Assembly: GCA_016744515.1 (NCBI GenBank)
Contig: JADGEF010000014.1
Coordinates: 1-40,950 of the forward strand
Source: Marinifilaceae bacterium
GTDB lineage: Bacteria > Bacteroidota > Bacteroidia > Bacteroidales > Marinifilaceae
DNA length: 40,950 nucleotides
Reading direction: 5' to 3'
Shown here piece by piece: positions 17,725-28,175 of this stretch. The notes beneath the pieces are model-generated. The model worked only from the letters and a program-made list of their open reading frames with translations. It was not told the origin of the DNA and did no database searches. The position numbers and the translations under genes were made by a program. Every line of letters starts with the position of its first letter. Positions within the stretch are counted from its first letter, which is position 1.

Positions 17725-19881
17725 TTAAGCTTCTGCCATTTCTTCTTCGTAAGAAGCTAGTAATTCTTTCTGAACATCATTGGGTACTTTATCGTACTCA
17801 GCAAATTTCATTGAGAATTGAGCTCGTCCACCAGTAAGAGAACTTAATGATGTTGAATAACGATCCATCTCCTTAAGAGGCACCTTAGCTAGAATTTTTT
17901 GGAATCCCTTTTCAGCTTCCATGCCCATGATCATAGCTCGGCGAGTTTGTAAATCACTCATTACATCACCCATTCTATCCTCAGGAACCAAGATTTCAAT
18001 ATCATAAATTGGCTCAAGAATCTTTGGAGCAGCATTCTTAAAGGCTTCACTAAATGCATGACGTCCTGCAAGTCTGAAAGAAATCTCATTTGAATCTACA
18101 GCGTGCATCTTGCCATCGTATACTGTAACGCGAATGTCACGTGCATAAGATCCAGTTAATGGACCCTCATCCATTTTTTCCATAACCCCTTTCATAATAG
18201 CAGGAAGGAAACGTGTGTCTATAACACCACCAACAATACAATTACAGAAAACCAATTTTCCACCCCACTCAAGATCGACAACCTCAGTTCCTCTAAGATT
18301 GACTTTAAATTCCTTACCATCTACTTTAAATGAAGTAGGGTCAGGAATACCCTCGTAATAAGGTTCAATAATTAAGTAGACCTCACCAAACTGTCCTGAA
18401 CCACCCGATTGTTTTCTATGACGATAGTCAGCTGCAGATTGTTTGGTAATAGTTTCTCGATATTGAATTTTAGGAGATTTAAACTCAATTTCCATTTTAT
18501 CATTATGCTTCAATCGCCATTTAAGTATGTTTAAATGGAACTCACCTTGGCTGTGAAGAAGAATCTGTTTAAGTTCTTTCGAGTATTCAATTAATATAGT
18601 TGGATCTTCTTCATGCATGCGATGAAGTAATTCACCTAAGCGCTCATCATCTGCTTCGTCAAGTGCATTAACGGCAGTTCTGTATTTTGGCTCAGGAAAA
18701 TCAATATCCTTGTATATAAAATCACAATCCTTACAATTTAATGTATGATTGTTTTTTGTATTCTTAAGTTTTACGGTGGCACCAATATCACCAGCTACAA
18801 GTTCTGAAACCTTTTCGCGATGTCGACCTGCAACAGCATATAGCTGAGAAAGGCGTTCTTTAGTACCATTATTAATATTTGTTAAGTCATCTCCTTCTTT
18901 AATCTTACCAGAAATCACTTTAAAGTAATTCACCTCACCAATATGAGGTTCGATAGATGTTTTGAAAATAAATAAAGAAGTCGGTGCACTTGCATCACAT
19001 TTCGCTTCGCGACCACTCACAGTTGGAATTGCTGGCATCTCAGTAACGAAAGGTACTATATTGCCGATAAATTCCATTAGTCGTCTAACACCCATATCTT
19101 TCTTGGCAGAGACGCAGAATACAGGATAAAGATCGCAAGCAATCATACCTTTCCTCATTCCTTCTCTCATTTCATCCTCAGTTAGACTTCCCTTATCGAA
19201 ATAAAGTTCCATTAGAGCCTCGTCATTTTCAGCTGCAGCTTCTACGAGTTCGTTATGCAGTTCATTTGCTTTATCAGCTTCTGAGTCTGGAATGTCAAGT
19301 ATTTTTGGTTCTCCTCCATCAGGTCCCCATTTATACATTTTCATCTTCAATACATCTACAACAGCATCGAAACCATTACCTGCATTTACAGGATACTGAA
19401 CGATAGCAACCTTGCTTCCAAAGCTCACCTTAGCAGAATCGACACATTGTTCAAAATTTGCCTTTTCATGATCTAGATGATTCACGACAAAGATCAAAGG
19501 GGTATTTCGCTTAGTTGCTCTACGACCAAGAACCTCTGTTCCAACTTCAACACCATGTTGAGCATTAATTAGCATCAAGCCTGTGTCAACTACGTTTAAC
19601 GCAGAAATAACACCACCTGCAAAATCCTCAGCACCAGGGGTGTCGATGAAATTGATTTTCTTTCCTAACCATTCTGTGAACAAAATTGTTGAGAAAACAG
19701 AATTGCCATGTTCATGCTCTACTGGATTGTAATCAGAAACGGTGTTATTATCATCCACGTTTCCGCGTCTACTAATAACACCGCCTTCAAATAACATTGC
19801 TTCAGCTAGGGTGGTTTTACCCGAGCCGGCATTGCCAATGAGCGCGATGTTCTTGATTTCATTAGATTGATAAACTTTCAT
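17725..19881 (-). CDS. fusA2: elongation factor G paralogue (EF-G2 type), catalytic His replaced
   Basis: This 718-residue protein has the five-domain EF-G layout. The P-loop is GNAGSGKT (16-23), so GTP binding is plausible. The switch I RGITI is replaced by HGNSV (58-62). Switch II reads DTPGA (80-84), with A84 in place of the catalytic His present as H88 in the canonical EF-G here. The NKxD motif is NHLD (134-137). Domain IV retains KQSGGSGQFGEVYL, and the C-terminus has the RMGDVMSDLQTRRA region. An EF-G2 in Bacteroides thetaiotaomicron is reported to lack GTPase activity and to support growth under carbon limitation; equivalence here is inference. It is transcribed away from the rpsL operon. 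Confidence 0.9.
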   Translation of the reverse strand: MKVYQSNEIKNIALIGNAGSGKTTLAEAMLFEGGVISRRGNVDDNNTVSDYNPVEHEHGNSVFSTILFTEWLGKKINFIDTPGAEDFAGGVISALNVVDTGLMLINAQHGVEVGTEVLGRRATKRNTPLIFVVNHLDHEKANFEQCVDSAKVSFGSKVAIVQYPVNAGNGFDAVVDVLKMKMYKWGPDGGEPKILDIPDSEADKANELHNELVEAAAENDEALMELYFDKGSLTEDEMREGMRKGMIACDLYPVFCVSAKKDMGVRRLMEFIGNIVPFVTEMPAIPTVSGREAKCDASAPTSLFIFKTSIEPHIGEVNYFKVISGKIKEGDDLTNINNGTKERLSQLYAVAGRHREKVSELVAGDIGATVKLKNTKNNHTLNCKDCDFIYKDIDFPEPKYRTAVNALDEADDERLGELLHRMHEEDPTILIEYSKELKQILLHSQGEFHLNILKWRLKHNDKMEIEFKSPKIQYRETITKQSAADYRHRKQSGGSGQFGEVYLIIEPYYEGIPDPTSFKVDGKEFKVNLRGTEVVDLEWGGKLVFCNCIVGGVIDTRFLPAIMKGVMEKMDEGPLTGSYARDIRVTVYDGKMHAVDSNEISFRLAGRHAFSEAFKNAAPKILEPIYDIEILVPEDRMGDVMSDLQTRRAMIMGMEAEKGFQKILAKVPLKEMDRYSTSLSSLTGGRAQFSMKFAEYDKVPNDVQKELLASYEEEMAEA

Positions 19882-20256
19882 ACTCGAAATTTTTATTGGG
19901 TTAAAAAATATTTCGATCAGCAGACTAGGATAAATCTGCCTTTCTGAACTATTGGGTCTACCAATTTAGCGAACTTTTTTTTCAATTCCAATAGCTGATG
20001 ATGAGTTAATTACTACATGTAAAGCTTCTGTAGAGGATACAGTGATGATATTGTATTCTAGAAAGTTTCTCTTTAAAATCGGGTAGTTTGATATGATTTA
20101 TTAAAGATGATTTTCTTTAAAAACAAGTGTGTATGTTAGTTTGTAGTTTTGTTTGATTCTAAATAACAGGTGAGGCGAGGTTGGAAGTGAAAAATATGAA
20201 TTGACCTAAGTATCATTTCAGTTGAGGAAGATGGGAAATTTGTGAAAACAATTAAC

Positions 20257-20264
20257 TATCTTTG
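20257..20264 (+). promoter_or_regulatory. upstream -7-like box before rpsL
   Basis: TATCTTTG is an exact TAnnTTTG match 122 nt upstream of rpsL. The nearest TTG (20240-20242) is only 14 nt away, shorter than usual, so this would be a secondary promoter if it is active. Confidence 0.4.
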
Positions 20265-20311
20265 TACGCTGATTTAAAGGGGTTTTTGTTGAAAATAACT
20301 AGGGGCACCTA

Positions 20312-20340
20312 TTGTTGTTTGAAAATAATTAATACCTTTG
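20312..20340 (+). promoter_or_regulatory. main promoter of the ribosomal protein superoperon
   Basis: TTG (20312-20314), 18 nt, then TACCTTTG (20333-20340) match the Bacteroidota housekeeping promoter. Transcription would start near 20347, giving a leader of about 40 nt before rpsL. GAAAATAA occurs at 20291 and again at 20321, inside the spacer. Confidence 0.8.
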
Positions 20341-20385
20341 CAACCAATTTGTTAAAATATATTTAATCACAAAGTAATTGTTAAT

Positions 20386-20766
20386 ATGCCTACAATTCAA
20401 CAGTTAGTTAGAAAAGGACGTGTCAAGCTTGTCGAGAAAAGCAAGGCTCCGGCTTTGGATTCTTGCCCTCAAAGAAGAGGAGTTTGCGTACGTGTTTACA
20501 CTACTACACCTAAGAAGCCTAATTCAGCTATGCGTAAAGTAGCTCGTGTTAGATTGACAAACGGAAAAGAAGTGAATGCTTACATTCCAGGAGAAGGACA
20601 CAACTTGCAAGAGCACTCGATCGTATTGATTCGTGGTGGCCGTGTTAAGGATCTTCCAGGTGTAAGATATCACCTTGTTCGTGGTGCACTAGATGCTTCA
20701 GGAGTAGAAGGTCGTATGCAGCGTCGTTCTAAGTATGGTACTAAGAGACCGAAAGCTAAAAAGTAA
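20386..20766 (+). CDS. rpsL: 30S ribosomal protein uS12
   Basis: This 126-residue decoding-centre protein carries [19 protein letters not shown] with K43, and [13 protein letters not shown], the loops that contact the codon-anticodon pair. The residues where streptomycin-resistance substitutions arise (the K43 and K88 equivalents) are wild type. The short acidic-free C-terminus [11 protein letters not shown] is normal. It is the first gene of the superoperon, with no Shine-Dalgarno before its ATG, as usual for highly expressed Bacteroidota genes. Confidence 0.99.
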   Translation: MPTIQQLVRKGRVKLVEKSKAPALDSCPQRRGVCVRVYTTTPKKPNSAMRKVARVRLTNGKEVNAYIPGEGHNLQEHSIVLIRGGRVKDLPGVRYHLVRGALDASGVEGRMQRRSKYGTKRPKAKK

Positions 20767-20894
20767 TTAATTCTAGTTTTTAAAACTGTGAGTTAGTGTT
20801 TATGTGTTGTTCTCTATTAAGTTGAGTAAATGATCGTGAGATTTTTGAAGACTGAAAAAGACAGCTACAACGAATAACTCGTAAACTAAGAAAG
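20767..20894 (+). promoter_or_regulatory. possible structured leader before rpsG
   Basis: The 128-nt rpsL-rpsG gap is long for this operon. GAGTTA (20790-20795) can pair with TAACTC (20875-20880) and, inside, GTTGT (20806-20810) with ACAAC (20867-20871), so the stem would close just before the rpsG start. In E. coli the equivalent gap binds S7 for feedback; the same function here is inference. Confidence 0.3.
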
Positions 20895-21371
20895 ATGAGA
20901 AAATCAAGACCAAAAAAGAGAATCTTGTTACCAGATCCAAAGTTTAATGATGTGTTGGTGACACGATTCGTAAATGACTTAATGGTTGACGGAAAGAAAA
21001 ATCTATCATTTAAGATTTTTTATGAAGCGTTAGAGATCGTTAAGGAAAAGACAGAAAAAACAGGAAAGTCTCCTTTAGAAGTTTGGAAGAAATCATTGGA
21101 GAATATTACTCCAGGGGTTGAAGTTAAGTCTCGCCGTGTAGGTGGTGCTACTTTTCAGGTTCCTATGGAAGTTCGTCCAGAAAGAAAAGTTTCAATCTCG
21201 ATTAAGAATATGGTTCTTTTTGCTCGTAAGAGATCAGGTAAGTCTATGGCCGATAAGTTGGCAGCTGAAATTGTAGCTGGATTCAACGAAGAAGGTGGAG
21301 CTTACAAGAAGAAAGAAGATACTCATAGAATGGCTGAGGCTAACCGTGCTTTTGCTCATTTCAGATTTTAA
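20895..21371 (+). CDS. rpsG: 30S ribosomal protein uS7
   Basis: This 158-residue protein nucleates assembly of the 30S head and lines the E site. It has the [10 protein letters not shown]-terminus, [25 protein letters not shown], and the family signature around [16 protein letters not shown], ending in [16 protein letters not shown]. It follows rpsL after a 128-nt, possibly regulatory gap and precedes fusA by 11 bp. Confidence 0.99.
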   Translation: MRKSRPKKRILLPDPKFNDVLVTRFVNDLMVDGKKNLSFKIFYEALEIVKEKTEKTGKSPLEVWKKSLENITPGVEVKSRRVGGATFQVPMEVRPERKVSISIKNMVLFARKRSGKSMADKLAAEIVAGFNEEGGAYKKKEDTHRMAEANRAFAHFRF

Positions 21372-21382
21372 TTTATAAGATC

Positions 21383-23497
21383 ATGGCAAAAAGAGATTTA
21401 AAATATACCAGAAATGTTGGTATCATGGCTCATATCGATGCCGGTAAAACTACAACTACAGAACGTATTTTGTATTATACTGGTGTTTCTCACAAAATTG
21501 GTGAGGTACATGATGGAGCTGCTACCATGGACTGGATGGAGCAAGAGCAAGAACGTGGTATTACCATTACTTCTGCTGCTACTACTTGTTATTGGAACTA
21601 CAATGACGAGAAATTCCAAATCAATATTATTGATACGCCAGGTCACGTTGACTTTACTGTAGAGGTGGAGCGTTCTTTACGTGTACTTGATGGTGCTGTG
21701 GCATGTTTTTGTGCTGTAGGTGGAGTTGAAGCTCAGTCTGAGACAGTTTGGAGACAAGCTAATAAATATAAAGTTCCTCGTATGGGTTTTGTGAACAAGA
21801 TGGACCGTTCTGGTGCTGACTTTTTCAAAGCTGTACGTGAGGTTAAGGAAAAGCTTGGTGCTAATCCTGTACCTATCCAGATTCCTATTGGAACAGAAGA
21901 GAAGTTTTGTGGTGTAGTTGATTTGATTACAATGCAAGCGTGTATCTGGTTCGAAGATGAGAATGGAACAAATTATAGAATGGAAGAAATTCCAGCTAAT
22001 TTGGTTGAAGAAGCTAATGAGTGGAGAGCTAATCTTGTAGAGGCAGTAGCTGAGCAGGATGAAGAGTTGATGGAGCGTTTCTTCGAAGATCCAGATTCTA
22101 TTACAGAAAATGAGATGTATGCGGTTATTCGTAAGGCTACCATTAGCATGGAGATTGTTCCAATGTTGTGTGGTTCTGCATTTAAGAATAAAGGTGTTCA
22201 AAGATTATTGGATGCTATGATTACTTACTTGCCTCATCCATTAGATATTGATGCTATTGAAGGTACAATTCCAGGGACTGACGAAGTTGAAACTAGACAG
22301 CCATCTGTTGACGAGCCTTTAGCAGCTCTTGCATTTAAAATTGCTACTGACCCATTTGTAGGTCGTTTGGCATTTACACGTGTATATTCAGGTGCTATTG
22401 ATGCAGGTTCATACGTTTATAATGTAAGAACAGGTAACAAAGAGCGTATTTCACGTTTATATCAAATGCATTCAAACAAGCAAAATGCTATCGACCGTGT
22501 TGAGGCTGGTGATATTTGTGCTTGTGTAGGTTTTAAAGATATTCGTACTGGTGATACTCTTTGTCAAAAAGAAACTCCAATCGAACTGGAATCTATGGAT
22601 TTCCCAGATCCAGTAATTGGTATTGCTGTTGAGCCTTTGACTCAGAAGGATGTGGATAAAATGGGTATGGCTTTAGCTAAATTAGCTGAAGAGGATCCAA
22701 CATTCCAGGTTAAGACTGACGAAGATTCAGGACAGACAGTTATCTCTGGTATGGGCGAACTTCATCTTGATATTATTATCGACCGTTTGAAGCGTGAATT
22801 CAAAGTAGAGTGTAATCAAGGTGCGCCTCAGGTTGCATATAAGGAAGCTATTACTCGCGAAGTTGAGCACCGTCAGGTATTCAAGAAACAGTCTGGTGGA
22901 CGTGGTAAATTTGCTGATATCTCATTCCGTTTATCTCCAGTTGATGAAGATTTCGAAGGAGAAGGATTGCAGTTTGTTGATACTATTAAAGGTGGACGTA
23001 TTCCTAAGGAATTTATTCCTTCTGTAGCGAAAGGTTTCAAAGATGCGATGGTTAATGGTGTTTTAGCAGGTTATACTGTTGATTCATTAAAGGTTGTATT
23101 GTTTGATGGATCTTTTCATCCAGTTGACTCGGATCAATTATCATTTGAATTGGCTGCTAAACAAGCTTTTAAAGAAGCATGTGGTAAAGCAGGACCAGTT
23201 ATTCTTGAGCCTATTATGAAAGTTGAAGTTGTTACTCCAGAAGAATATATGGGTGATATCATCGGTGACTTGAATAAACGTCGTGGTCAGATCGAAGGAA
23301 TGGAATCTAAGCATGGTGCTCGTGTAGTAGTTGCTAAAGTGCCATTGTCAGAGCAATTCGGTTATGTAACTGTATTGAGAACTCTATCTTCTGGTCGTGC
23401 GAACTCTTCTATGGAATTCTCACATTTTGAAGATGTACCTAAGGGAATTGCTAAAGATGTAGTAGAAGCCGCTAAGGGTAAAGTAGAATTATTGTAA
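21383..23497 (+). CDS. fusA: elongation factor G (canonical EF-G)
   Basis: This 704-residue GTPase drives ribosomal translocation and, with RRF, ribosome recycling. All G motifs are intact: AHIDAGKTT (16-24), RGITI switch I, DTPGH with H88 (84-88), and NKMD (138-141). Domain IV shows [13 protein letters not shown], and the C-terminal domain has [18 protein letters not shown]. This contrasts with the EF-G2 paralogue upstream, which lacks the His. Normally tuf follows fusA in a str operon; here rpsJ follows directly after 25 bp. Confidence 0.99.
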   Translation: MAKRDLKYTRNVGIMAHIDAGKTTTTERILYYTGVSHKIGEVHDGAATMDWMEQEQERGITITSAATTCYWNYNDEKFQINIIDTPGHVDFTVEVERSLRVLDGAVACFCAVGGVEAQSETVWRQANKYKVPRMGFVNKMDRSGADFFKAVREVKEKLGANPVPIQIPIGTEEKFCGVVDLITMQACIWFEDENGTNYRMEEIPANLVEEANEWRANLVEAVAEQDEELMERFFEDPDSITENEMYAVIRKATISMEIVPMLCGSAFKNKGVQRLLDAMITYLPHPLDIDAIEGTIPGTDEVETRQPSVDEPLAALAFKIATDPFVGRLAFTRVYSGAIDAGSYVYNVRTGNKERISRLYQMHSNKQNAIDRVEAGDICACVGFKDIRTGDTLCQKETPIELESMDFPDPVIGIAVEPLTQKDVDKMGMALAKLAEEDPTFQVKTDEDSGQTVISGMGELHLDIIIDRLKREFKVECNQGAPQVAYKEAITREVEHRQVFKKQSGGRGKFADISFRLSPVDEDFEGEGLQFVDTIKGGRIPKEFIPSVAKGFKDAMVNGVLAGYTVDSLKVVLFDGSFHPVDSDQLSFELAAKQAFKEACGKAGPVILEPIMKVEVVTPEEYMGDIIGDLNKRRGQIEGMESKHGARVVVAKVPLSEQFGYVTVLRTLSSGRANSSMEFSHFEDVPKGIAKDVVEAAKGKVELL

Positions 23498-23522
23498 TTA
23501 ATATCGTAATAGATTTAATAAT

Positions 23523-23828
23523 ATGAGCCAGAAAATAAGAATTAAACTGAAATCTTACGATCACAACTTGGTTGACAAGTCAGCTGATAAGATTGTAAAG
23601 ACAGTTAAGGCTACAGGTGCGGTAGTGAGTGGACCAATTCCACTTCCTACTCACAAGAGAATATTTACTGTTCTTCGTTCAACTTTTGTGAACAAGAAAT
23701 CAAGAGAACAATTTCAGCTTTCTTCATTTAAGCGTTTAATTGACATTTACAGTTCAACTGCAAATACAATTGATGCTTTAATGAAACTTGAGTTGCCAAG
23801 TGGAGTAGAAGTTGAGATCAAGGTTTGA
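23523..23828 (+). CDS. rpsJ: 30S ribosomal protein uS10
   Basis: This 101-residue protein of the 30S head also acts as NusE in antitermination complexes. [18 protein letters not shown] at the start, [18 protein letters not shown] and the loop residues KKSREQFQL are family-typical. It opens the S10 section of the cluster but has no promoter or terminator of its own before it, so it should read on from fusA. Confidence 0.99.
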   Translation: MSQKIRIKLKSYDHNLVDKSADKIVKTVKATGAVVSGPIPLPTHKRIFTVLRSTFVNKKSREQFQLSSFKRLIDIYSSTANTIDALMKLELPSGVEVEIKV

Positions 23829-23868
23829 TAGACAGTATTGTTAGTTTTATTTTAAAACAAAAAGAGAA

Positions 23869-24486
23869 ATGCCAGGATTAATTGGAAAAAAAATCGGAAT
23901 GACTTCCGTTTACAGTGCCGAGGGAAAATGTATTCCATGCACTGTCATTGAGGCAGGTCCATGTGTCGTAACACAAGTTAAGACTCTTGAGTCTGACGGT
24001 TACGCAGCACTTCAGTTGGCTTTTGAAGAAAAGAAAGAAAAGCGAACAACTAAGGCGCTAGATGGGCACTTTAAAAAGGCAAACACAACTCCTAAGAAGA
24101 AACTTGTTGAATTTTCGAATTTCGACAAAGAGTATGCTTTAGGAGAGGCTGTTACTGTTGATATTTTTGCTGATACAGTTTATGTAGACGTAGCAGGAGT
24201 AACAAAGGGTAAAGGTTTCCAGGGTGTTGTGAAGCGTCATGGGTTTGGCGGAGTAGGTGGCGCAACACACGGTCAACACAACCGTTTACGTGCACCTGGT
24301 TCTATTGGTGCTGCATCTTACCCAGCTCGCGTATTTAAGGGCATGAGAATGGCCGGACGTATGGGTGGGGATACTGTGAAGGTTCAAAACCTTCAGGTTC
24401 TTAAGGTAATTCCTGAGAACAACTTATTATTAGTTAAAGGATCTCTTCCAGGGTCTAAAGGTTCATACGTAATTATTGAAAAGTAA
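23869..24486 (+). CDS. rplC: 50S ribosomal protein uL3
   Basis: This 205-residue protein binds near the 3' end of 23S rRNA and starts 50S assembly. It opens [20 protein letters not shown] and contains the long loop reaching the peptidyl-transferase centre, [20 protein letters not shown], whose Gln in GQH is the usual site of methylation. Its stop TAA shares its last base with the rplD ATG, indicating translational coupling. Confidence 0.99.
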   Translation: MPGLIGKKIGMTSVYSAEGKCIPCTVIEAGPCVVTQVKTLESDGYAALQLAFEEKKEKRTTKALDGHFKKANTTPKKKLVEFSNFDKEYALGEAVTVDIFADTVYVDVAGVTKGKGFQGVVKRHGFGGVGGATHGQHNRLRAPGSIGAASYPARVFKGMRMAGRMGGDTVKVQNLQVLKVIPENNLLLVKGSLPGSKGSYVIIEK

Positions 24487-25118
24487 TGGAATTAACTATT
24501 TTAAACACAGCTGGAGAAGATACAGGAAGAAAAATTGAATTAAATGATTCAGTTTTCGGCATCGAACCAAACGAGCACGCTATTTACTTAGATGTAAAAC
24601 AATTTTTAGCAAACCAACGTCAAGGAACTCACAAGTCAAAAGAGAGAGCTGATATTTCTGGTTCAACAGCTAAGATTAAAAAGCAAAAAGGTACAGGTAC
24701 AGCTCGTGCGGGTAGTATCAAATCTCCTTTGTTTCGTGGTGGAGGACGTTGTTTCGGACCACGTCCAAGAAACTACAGTTTCAAATTGAACAGAAAACTT
24801 AAGCAATTAGCTCGTAAATCTGCATTGTCAGTTAAAGCTAAAAACAACGCTTTAGTTGTTGTTGAAGATTTCAGTTTTGAAGCAGTAAAGACAAAATTGT
24901 TTGTTGATCTTCAAAATAATCTGAAAGTGGCTGATAAAAAAGTACTTTTGGTATTAAACGAAGAGAATAAAAACATATATTTGTCGTCTCGTAATTTGAA
25001 GAATATTGAAGTTGTGCGTGTTTCTGACCTTGCAACTTACGATATTATGAAAGCTTCAACTTTATTATTCGTTGAGAGTTCGGTTAAAGGGCTCGATGAA
25101 ATGTTTAAACTAAATTAA
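24486..25118 (+). CDS. rplD: 50S ribosomal protein uL4
   Basis: This 210-residue protein lines the exit tunnel with an extended loop ([20 protein letters not shown] and [15 protein letters not shown]). In E. coli it also feeds back on the S10 operon; no equivalent leader is recognisable here because the S10 genes lack their own promoter. The ATG overlaps the rplC stop by one base, and rplW follows after 9 bp. Confidence 0.99.
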   Translation: MELTILNTAGEDTGRKIELNDSVFGIEPNEHAIYLDVKQFLANQRQGTHKSKERADISGSTAKIKKQKGTGTARAGSIKSPLFRGGGRCFGPRPRNYSFKLNRKLKQLARKSALSVKAKNNALVVVEDFSFEAVKTKLFVDLQNNLKVADKKVLLVLNEENKNIYLSSRNLKNIEVVRVSDLATYDIMKASTLLFVESSVKGLDEMFKLN

Positions 25119-25127
25119 GTTTAAAAA

Positions 25128-25418
25128 ATGGAAATTTTATTAAAGCCCCTCGTTACTGAGAAGATGACTGACCTAAGCGAAAGATTAAATCGCGTAGGTT
25201 TTGTTGTGGATCGCAGAGCGACAAAGATCGATATTAGAAGAGCAGTTGAGAAAATGTACAATGTGAAAGTTGCGGCAGTCAATACCATGAATTATCAAGG
25301 TAAGAAGAAAAGCCGTTTTACTAAAGCTGGTGCAATTGAAGGAAGAACTGTTTCTTTTAAGAAGGCGATTATAACTTTAGTTGAAGGAGATAATATAGAT
25401 TTTTATAGCAATATTTAA
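25128..25418 (+). CDS. rplW: 50S ribosomal protein uL23
   Basis: This 96-residue protein sits at the tunnel exit, where it docks trigger factor and SRP. LLKPLVTEKMTDLSE, the helix IDIRRAVEKMYNVKVAAVNTM and the basic loop YQGKKKSRFTKAG are standard. Length and position between rplD and rplB are normal. Confidence 0.98.
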   Translation: MEILLKPLVTEKMTDLSERLNRVGFVVDRRATKIDIRRAVEKMYNVKVAAVNTMNYQGKKKSRFTKAGAIEGRTVSFKKAIITLVEGDNIDFYSNI

Positions 25419-25425
25419 TTAAAAA

Positions 25426-26250
25426 ATGGCTGTACGTAAATTAAAACCTGTAACTCCTGGTCAAAGACATAAGATCCTTAATACCTTTGAGCAGGTAACT
25501 ACAGACAAACCTGAAAAATCATTGTTAAGACCAATGAAGAAAACTGGTGGTAGAAATAACACCGGGAAGATGACAATGAGATATATAGGTGGTGGTCACA
25601 AAAGAAGATATCGAGTAATCGATTTCAAAAGAGACAAGGATACTATCCCTGCCAAAGTTGTATCAATAGAGTACGATCCAAACCGTACTGCGCGCATTGC
25701 TTTGCTTGTGTATGCAGATGGTGAGAAGCGTTACATTATTGCTCCAAATGGCTTAGAGGTAGATCAAGTACTTGTTTCTGGTAGAAACGTTGCTCCAGAG
25801 ATCGGAAATGCAATGCCATTATCAGATATCCCATTAGGTACAATAGTTCATAATATTGAATTAAGACCCTCTCAAGGTGCTGTGATGGCTCGTAGTGCTG
25901 GTGCATATGCTCAACTCGTTTCTCGAGATGGCAAATATGCAATGATCAAATTACCTTCGTCAGAAGTTAGAATGATTCTTGTAACCTGTAAAGCTACAAT
26001 CGGTACTGTTTCTAATAGCGATCACGCTTTAGAAAGAAGTGGTAAAGCTGGTCGTACTCGCTGGTTAGGTAGAAGACCTCGTGTTCGTGGTGTAGTGATG
26101 AATCCAGTTGATCACCCAATGGGTGGTGGTGAAGGTAAATCTTCAGGTGGACATCCACGTTCTAGAACAGGAGTCTTGGCAAAAGGTTTCAAAACCCGTG
26201 CTAAGAAGAATGCTTCTAATAAGTATATCGTTGAAAGAAGGAAAAAATAA
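25426..26250 (+). CDS. rplB: 50S ribosomal protein uL2
   Basis: This 274-residue core protein is needed for subunit joining and peptidyl-transferase activity. [21 protein letters not shown] near the start, the SH3-like middle domain, and [20 protein letters not shown] with the conserved histidines at the C-terminus identify it. It lies 7 bp after rplW and 19 bp before rpsS. Confidence 0.99.
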   Translation: MAVRKLKPVTPGQRHKILNTFEQVTTDKPEKSLLRPMKKTGGRNNTGKMTMRYIGGGHKRRYRVIDFKRDKDTIPAKVVSIEYDPNRTARIALLVYADGEKRYIIAPNGLEVDQVLVSGRNVAPEIGNAMPLSDIPLGTIVHNIELRPSQGAVMARSAGAYAQLVSRDGKYAMIKLPSSEVRMILVTCKATIGTVSNSDHALERSGKAGRTRWLGRRPRVRGVVMNPVDHPMGGGEGKSSGGHPRSRTGVLAKGFKTRAKKNASNKYIVERRKK

Positions 26251-26269
26251 TTTGATTAACTAAGTTGTT

Positions 26270-26539
26270 ATGAGTCGTTCATTAAAAAAAGGCCCTTTTA
26301 TCGATTTCAAATTGGATAAAAGAGTAATAGAACAAAACGAGTCAGGTAAAAAATCAGTGATTAAAACCTGGTCACGTCGTTCTATGATCTCTCCAGATTT
26401 CGTAGGCCACACGATTGCCGTTCACAACGGAAATAAATTCATTCCTGTATATGTTACCGAGAATATGGTCGGCCATAAATTAGGAGAATTTGCACCAACT
26501 CGTACCTTTAGAGGTCACGCAGATAAGAGAAAACGTTAA
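26270..26539 (+). CDS. rpsS: 30S ribosomal protein uS19
   Basis: This 89-residue 30S head protein forms the intersubunit bridge with uL5 and a complex with uS13. [15 protein letters not shown], the signature [36 protein letters not shown] (in part) and a basic tail are visible. Position between rplB and rplV is universal. Confidence 0.99.
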   Translation: MSRSLKKGPFIDFKLDKRVIEQNESGKKSVIKTWSRRSMISPDFVGHTIAVHNGNKFIPVYVTENMVGHKLGEFAPTRTFRGHADKRKR

Positions 26540-26579
26540 GCGTGACGTTGGTTTTAATTAACATTTTGAATTCATAGAA

Positions 26580-26996
26580 ATGGGAGCTAGAAAAAGAATA
26601 AAAGCAAACCAAATAAAGGAGCAGAATTTAAGCAAAGCATTTGCTAGCTTAAAGAATGTTCCGACTTCGCCTCGCAAAATGCGCCTGGTTGCCGATATGG
26701 TAAGAGGTATGGAGGTGAACCGAGCTTTAGATGTACTTCGTTTCAGTCCAAAAGAAGCATCGAATCGCGTAGAAAAACTAGTGCTTTCTGCTATTGCCAA
26801 CTGGCAAGCTAAGAATGAAGGAAAAAGACTAGAGGAAAGTGCATTATATGTGAAAGAAATTTCAGTAGATTCTGCACGAATCCTTAAACGTCTAAGACCT
26901 GCACCTCAAGGGAGAGCGCATAGAATTAAGAAGAGATCAAATCATGTAACTATATTACTTGGTAGCAAAACTGCCGAAAGTGATACAAAAGAATAG
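26580..26996 (+). CDS. rplV: 50S ribosomal protein uL22
   Basis: This 138-residue protein has a beta-hairpin that lines the exit tunnel at the macrolide constriction. It has [38 protein letters not shown] and the hairpin region [20 protein letters not shown]. The N-terminus ([16 protein letters not shown]) and the short tail after the hairpin make it longer than the E. coli form (110 residues). rpsC follows after 5 bp. Confidence 0.98.
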   Translation: MGARKRIKANQIKEQNLSKAFASLKNVPTSPRKMRLVADMVRGMEVNRALDVLRFSPKEASNRVEKLVLSAIANWQAKNEGKRLEESALYVKEISVDSARILKRLRPAPQGRAHRIKKRSNHVTILLGSKTAESDTKE

Positions 26997-27001
26997 TTAG
27001 A

Positions 27002-27715
27002 ATGGGACAAAAAGTAAATCCAATAGGAAATCGACTAGGAATCATCAGAGGATGGGATTCTAACTGGTTTGGTGGAAAAAACTACGGTGAGAAGCTTGTT
27101 GAGGACACAAAAATTCGTAAGTATTTAAATGTTCGTTTAGCAAAAGCAAGTATTTCAAAAATCATAATTGAAAGAACTCTTAAACTTATCACAATTACTA
27201 TCAACACTGCAAGACCTGGTATTATTATCGGTAAAGGTGGTCAAGAAGTAGATAAACTTAAAGAAGAGTTAAAGAAGATTACTGACAAAGAAGTACAGAT
27301 AAACATCTTTGAAATTAAGCGTCCTGAGTTGGATGCCGTAATCGTCGCTAATAACATTGCTCGTCAAATTGAAGGTCGTATCGCCTACAGAAGAGCAACT
27401 AAGATGGCCATTGCTTCTACAATGAGAATGGGTGCTGAAGGAATTAAAATTCAAATCTCAGGTCGTTTAAATGGAGCAGAGATGGCACGTTCTGAAATGT
27501 ATAAAGAAGGACGTACTCCTCTTCACACTTTAAGAGCAAATATTGATTACTGTTTAGCTGAAGCTTTAACAACTTATGGCTTATTAGGAATCAAAGTTTG
27601 GATCTGTAAAGGTGAGATTTATGGTAAACCAGATTTAACTCCAAATGCAGGATTGCGCGATGCTCGTGCACCTAAAGGTGGAAAGCCTGGTTTTAATAGA
27701 AGAAAAAAGAAGTAG
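27002..27715 (+). CDS. rpsC: 30S ribosomal protein uS3
   Basis: This 237-residue protein at the mRNA entry tunnel opens [20 protein letters not shown]. It has a KH domain with [15 protein letters not shown] and a C-terminal domain with [14 protein letters not shown] and [20 protein letters not shown]. The basic tail [13 protein letters not shown] is normal. It is followed after 26 bp by rplP. Confidence 0.99.
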   Translation: MGQKVNPIGNRLGIIRGWDSNWFGGKNYGEKLVEDTKIRKYLNVRLAKASISKIIIERTLKLITITINTARPGIIIGKGGQEVDKLKEELKKITDKEVQINIFEIKRPELDAVIVANNIARQIEGRIAYRRATKMAIASTMRMGAEGIKIQISGRLNGAEMARSEMYKEGRTPLHTLRANIDYCLAEALTTYGLLGIKVWICKGEIYGKPDLTPNAGLRDARAPKGGKPGFNRRKKK

Positions 27716-27741
27716 TCTTTAAAATTTAATGTATTAGTACG

Positions 27742-28173
27742 ATGTTACAACCAAAAAGGACTAAATTTAGGAGACAACAAAAGGGAAGAATGAAAGGTGA
27801 TGCAGGTCGCGGAACTGAATTAGCATTTGGATCTTTTGGGATTAAATCACTTGAAACTAAGTGGTTAACCGGTCGTCAGATTGAAGCTGCTCGTGTTGCA
27901 GTAACCCGATATATGCAAAGACAAGGTCAACTGTGGATAAGAGTATTCCCAGATAAACCTATCACTAAGAAGCCTGCAGAGGTACGTATGGGTAAAGGTA
28001 AGGGTGCGCCCGAAGGATTCGTTGCTCCTGTTTCACCAGGAAGAATGTTATTCGAGTGTGAAGGTGTGCCTTTTGAAGTTGCTAAAGAGGCTTTACGTCT
28101 TGCAGCTCAAAAATTACCTGTTACTACAAAGTTTGTCGTAAGACGTGATTATGTTGAAAATTCAAATGATTAA
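27742..28173 (+). CDS. rplP: 50S ribosomal protein uL16
   Basis: This 143-residue protein positions A-site tRNA near the peptidyl-transferase centre. [19 protein letters not shown], the basic region RRQQKGR, RIFPDKP-like [22 protein letters not shown] and the C-terminal [21 protein letters not shown] are family marks. The gene ends 2 bp before rpmC. Confidence 0.99.
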   Translation: MLQPKRTKFRRQQKGRMKGDAGRGTELAFGSFGIKSLETKWLTGRQIEAARVAVTRYMQRQGQLWIRVFPDKPITKKPAEVRMGKGKGAPEGFVAPVSPGRMLFECEGVPFEVAKEALRLAAQKLPVTTKFVVRRDYVENSND

Positions 28174-28175
28174 TC

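Larger units (their letters stand above)
19882..20385. other. 504-bp divergent control region between EF-G2 and rpsL
   Basis: No gene is seen. The right end holds the rpsL promoter and a second upstream -7-like box (both listed separately). Near the EF-G2 start, GCAGA/TCTGC flanks a 10-nt spacer in the EF-G2 leader. No consensus promoter for EF-G2 itself was found. Confidence 0.6.

Noticed and set aside
21677..22201. 174-codon antisense open frame inside fusA
   Set aside because: Its composition (Cys/Ile/Leu/His-rich, no domain) is what the complement of AT-rich, codon-biased EF-G sequence gives; fusA is unambiguous.
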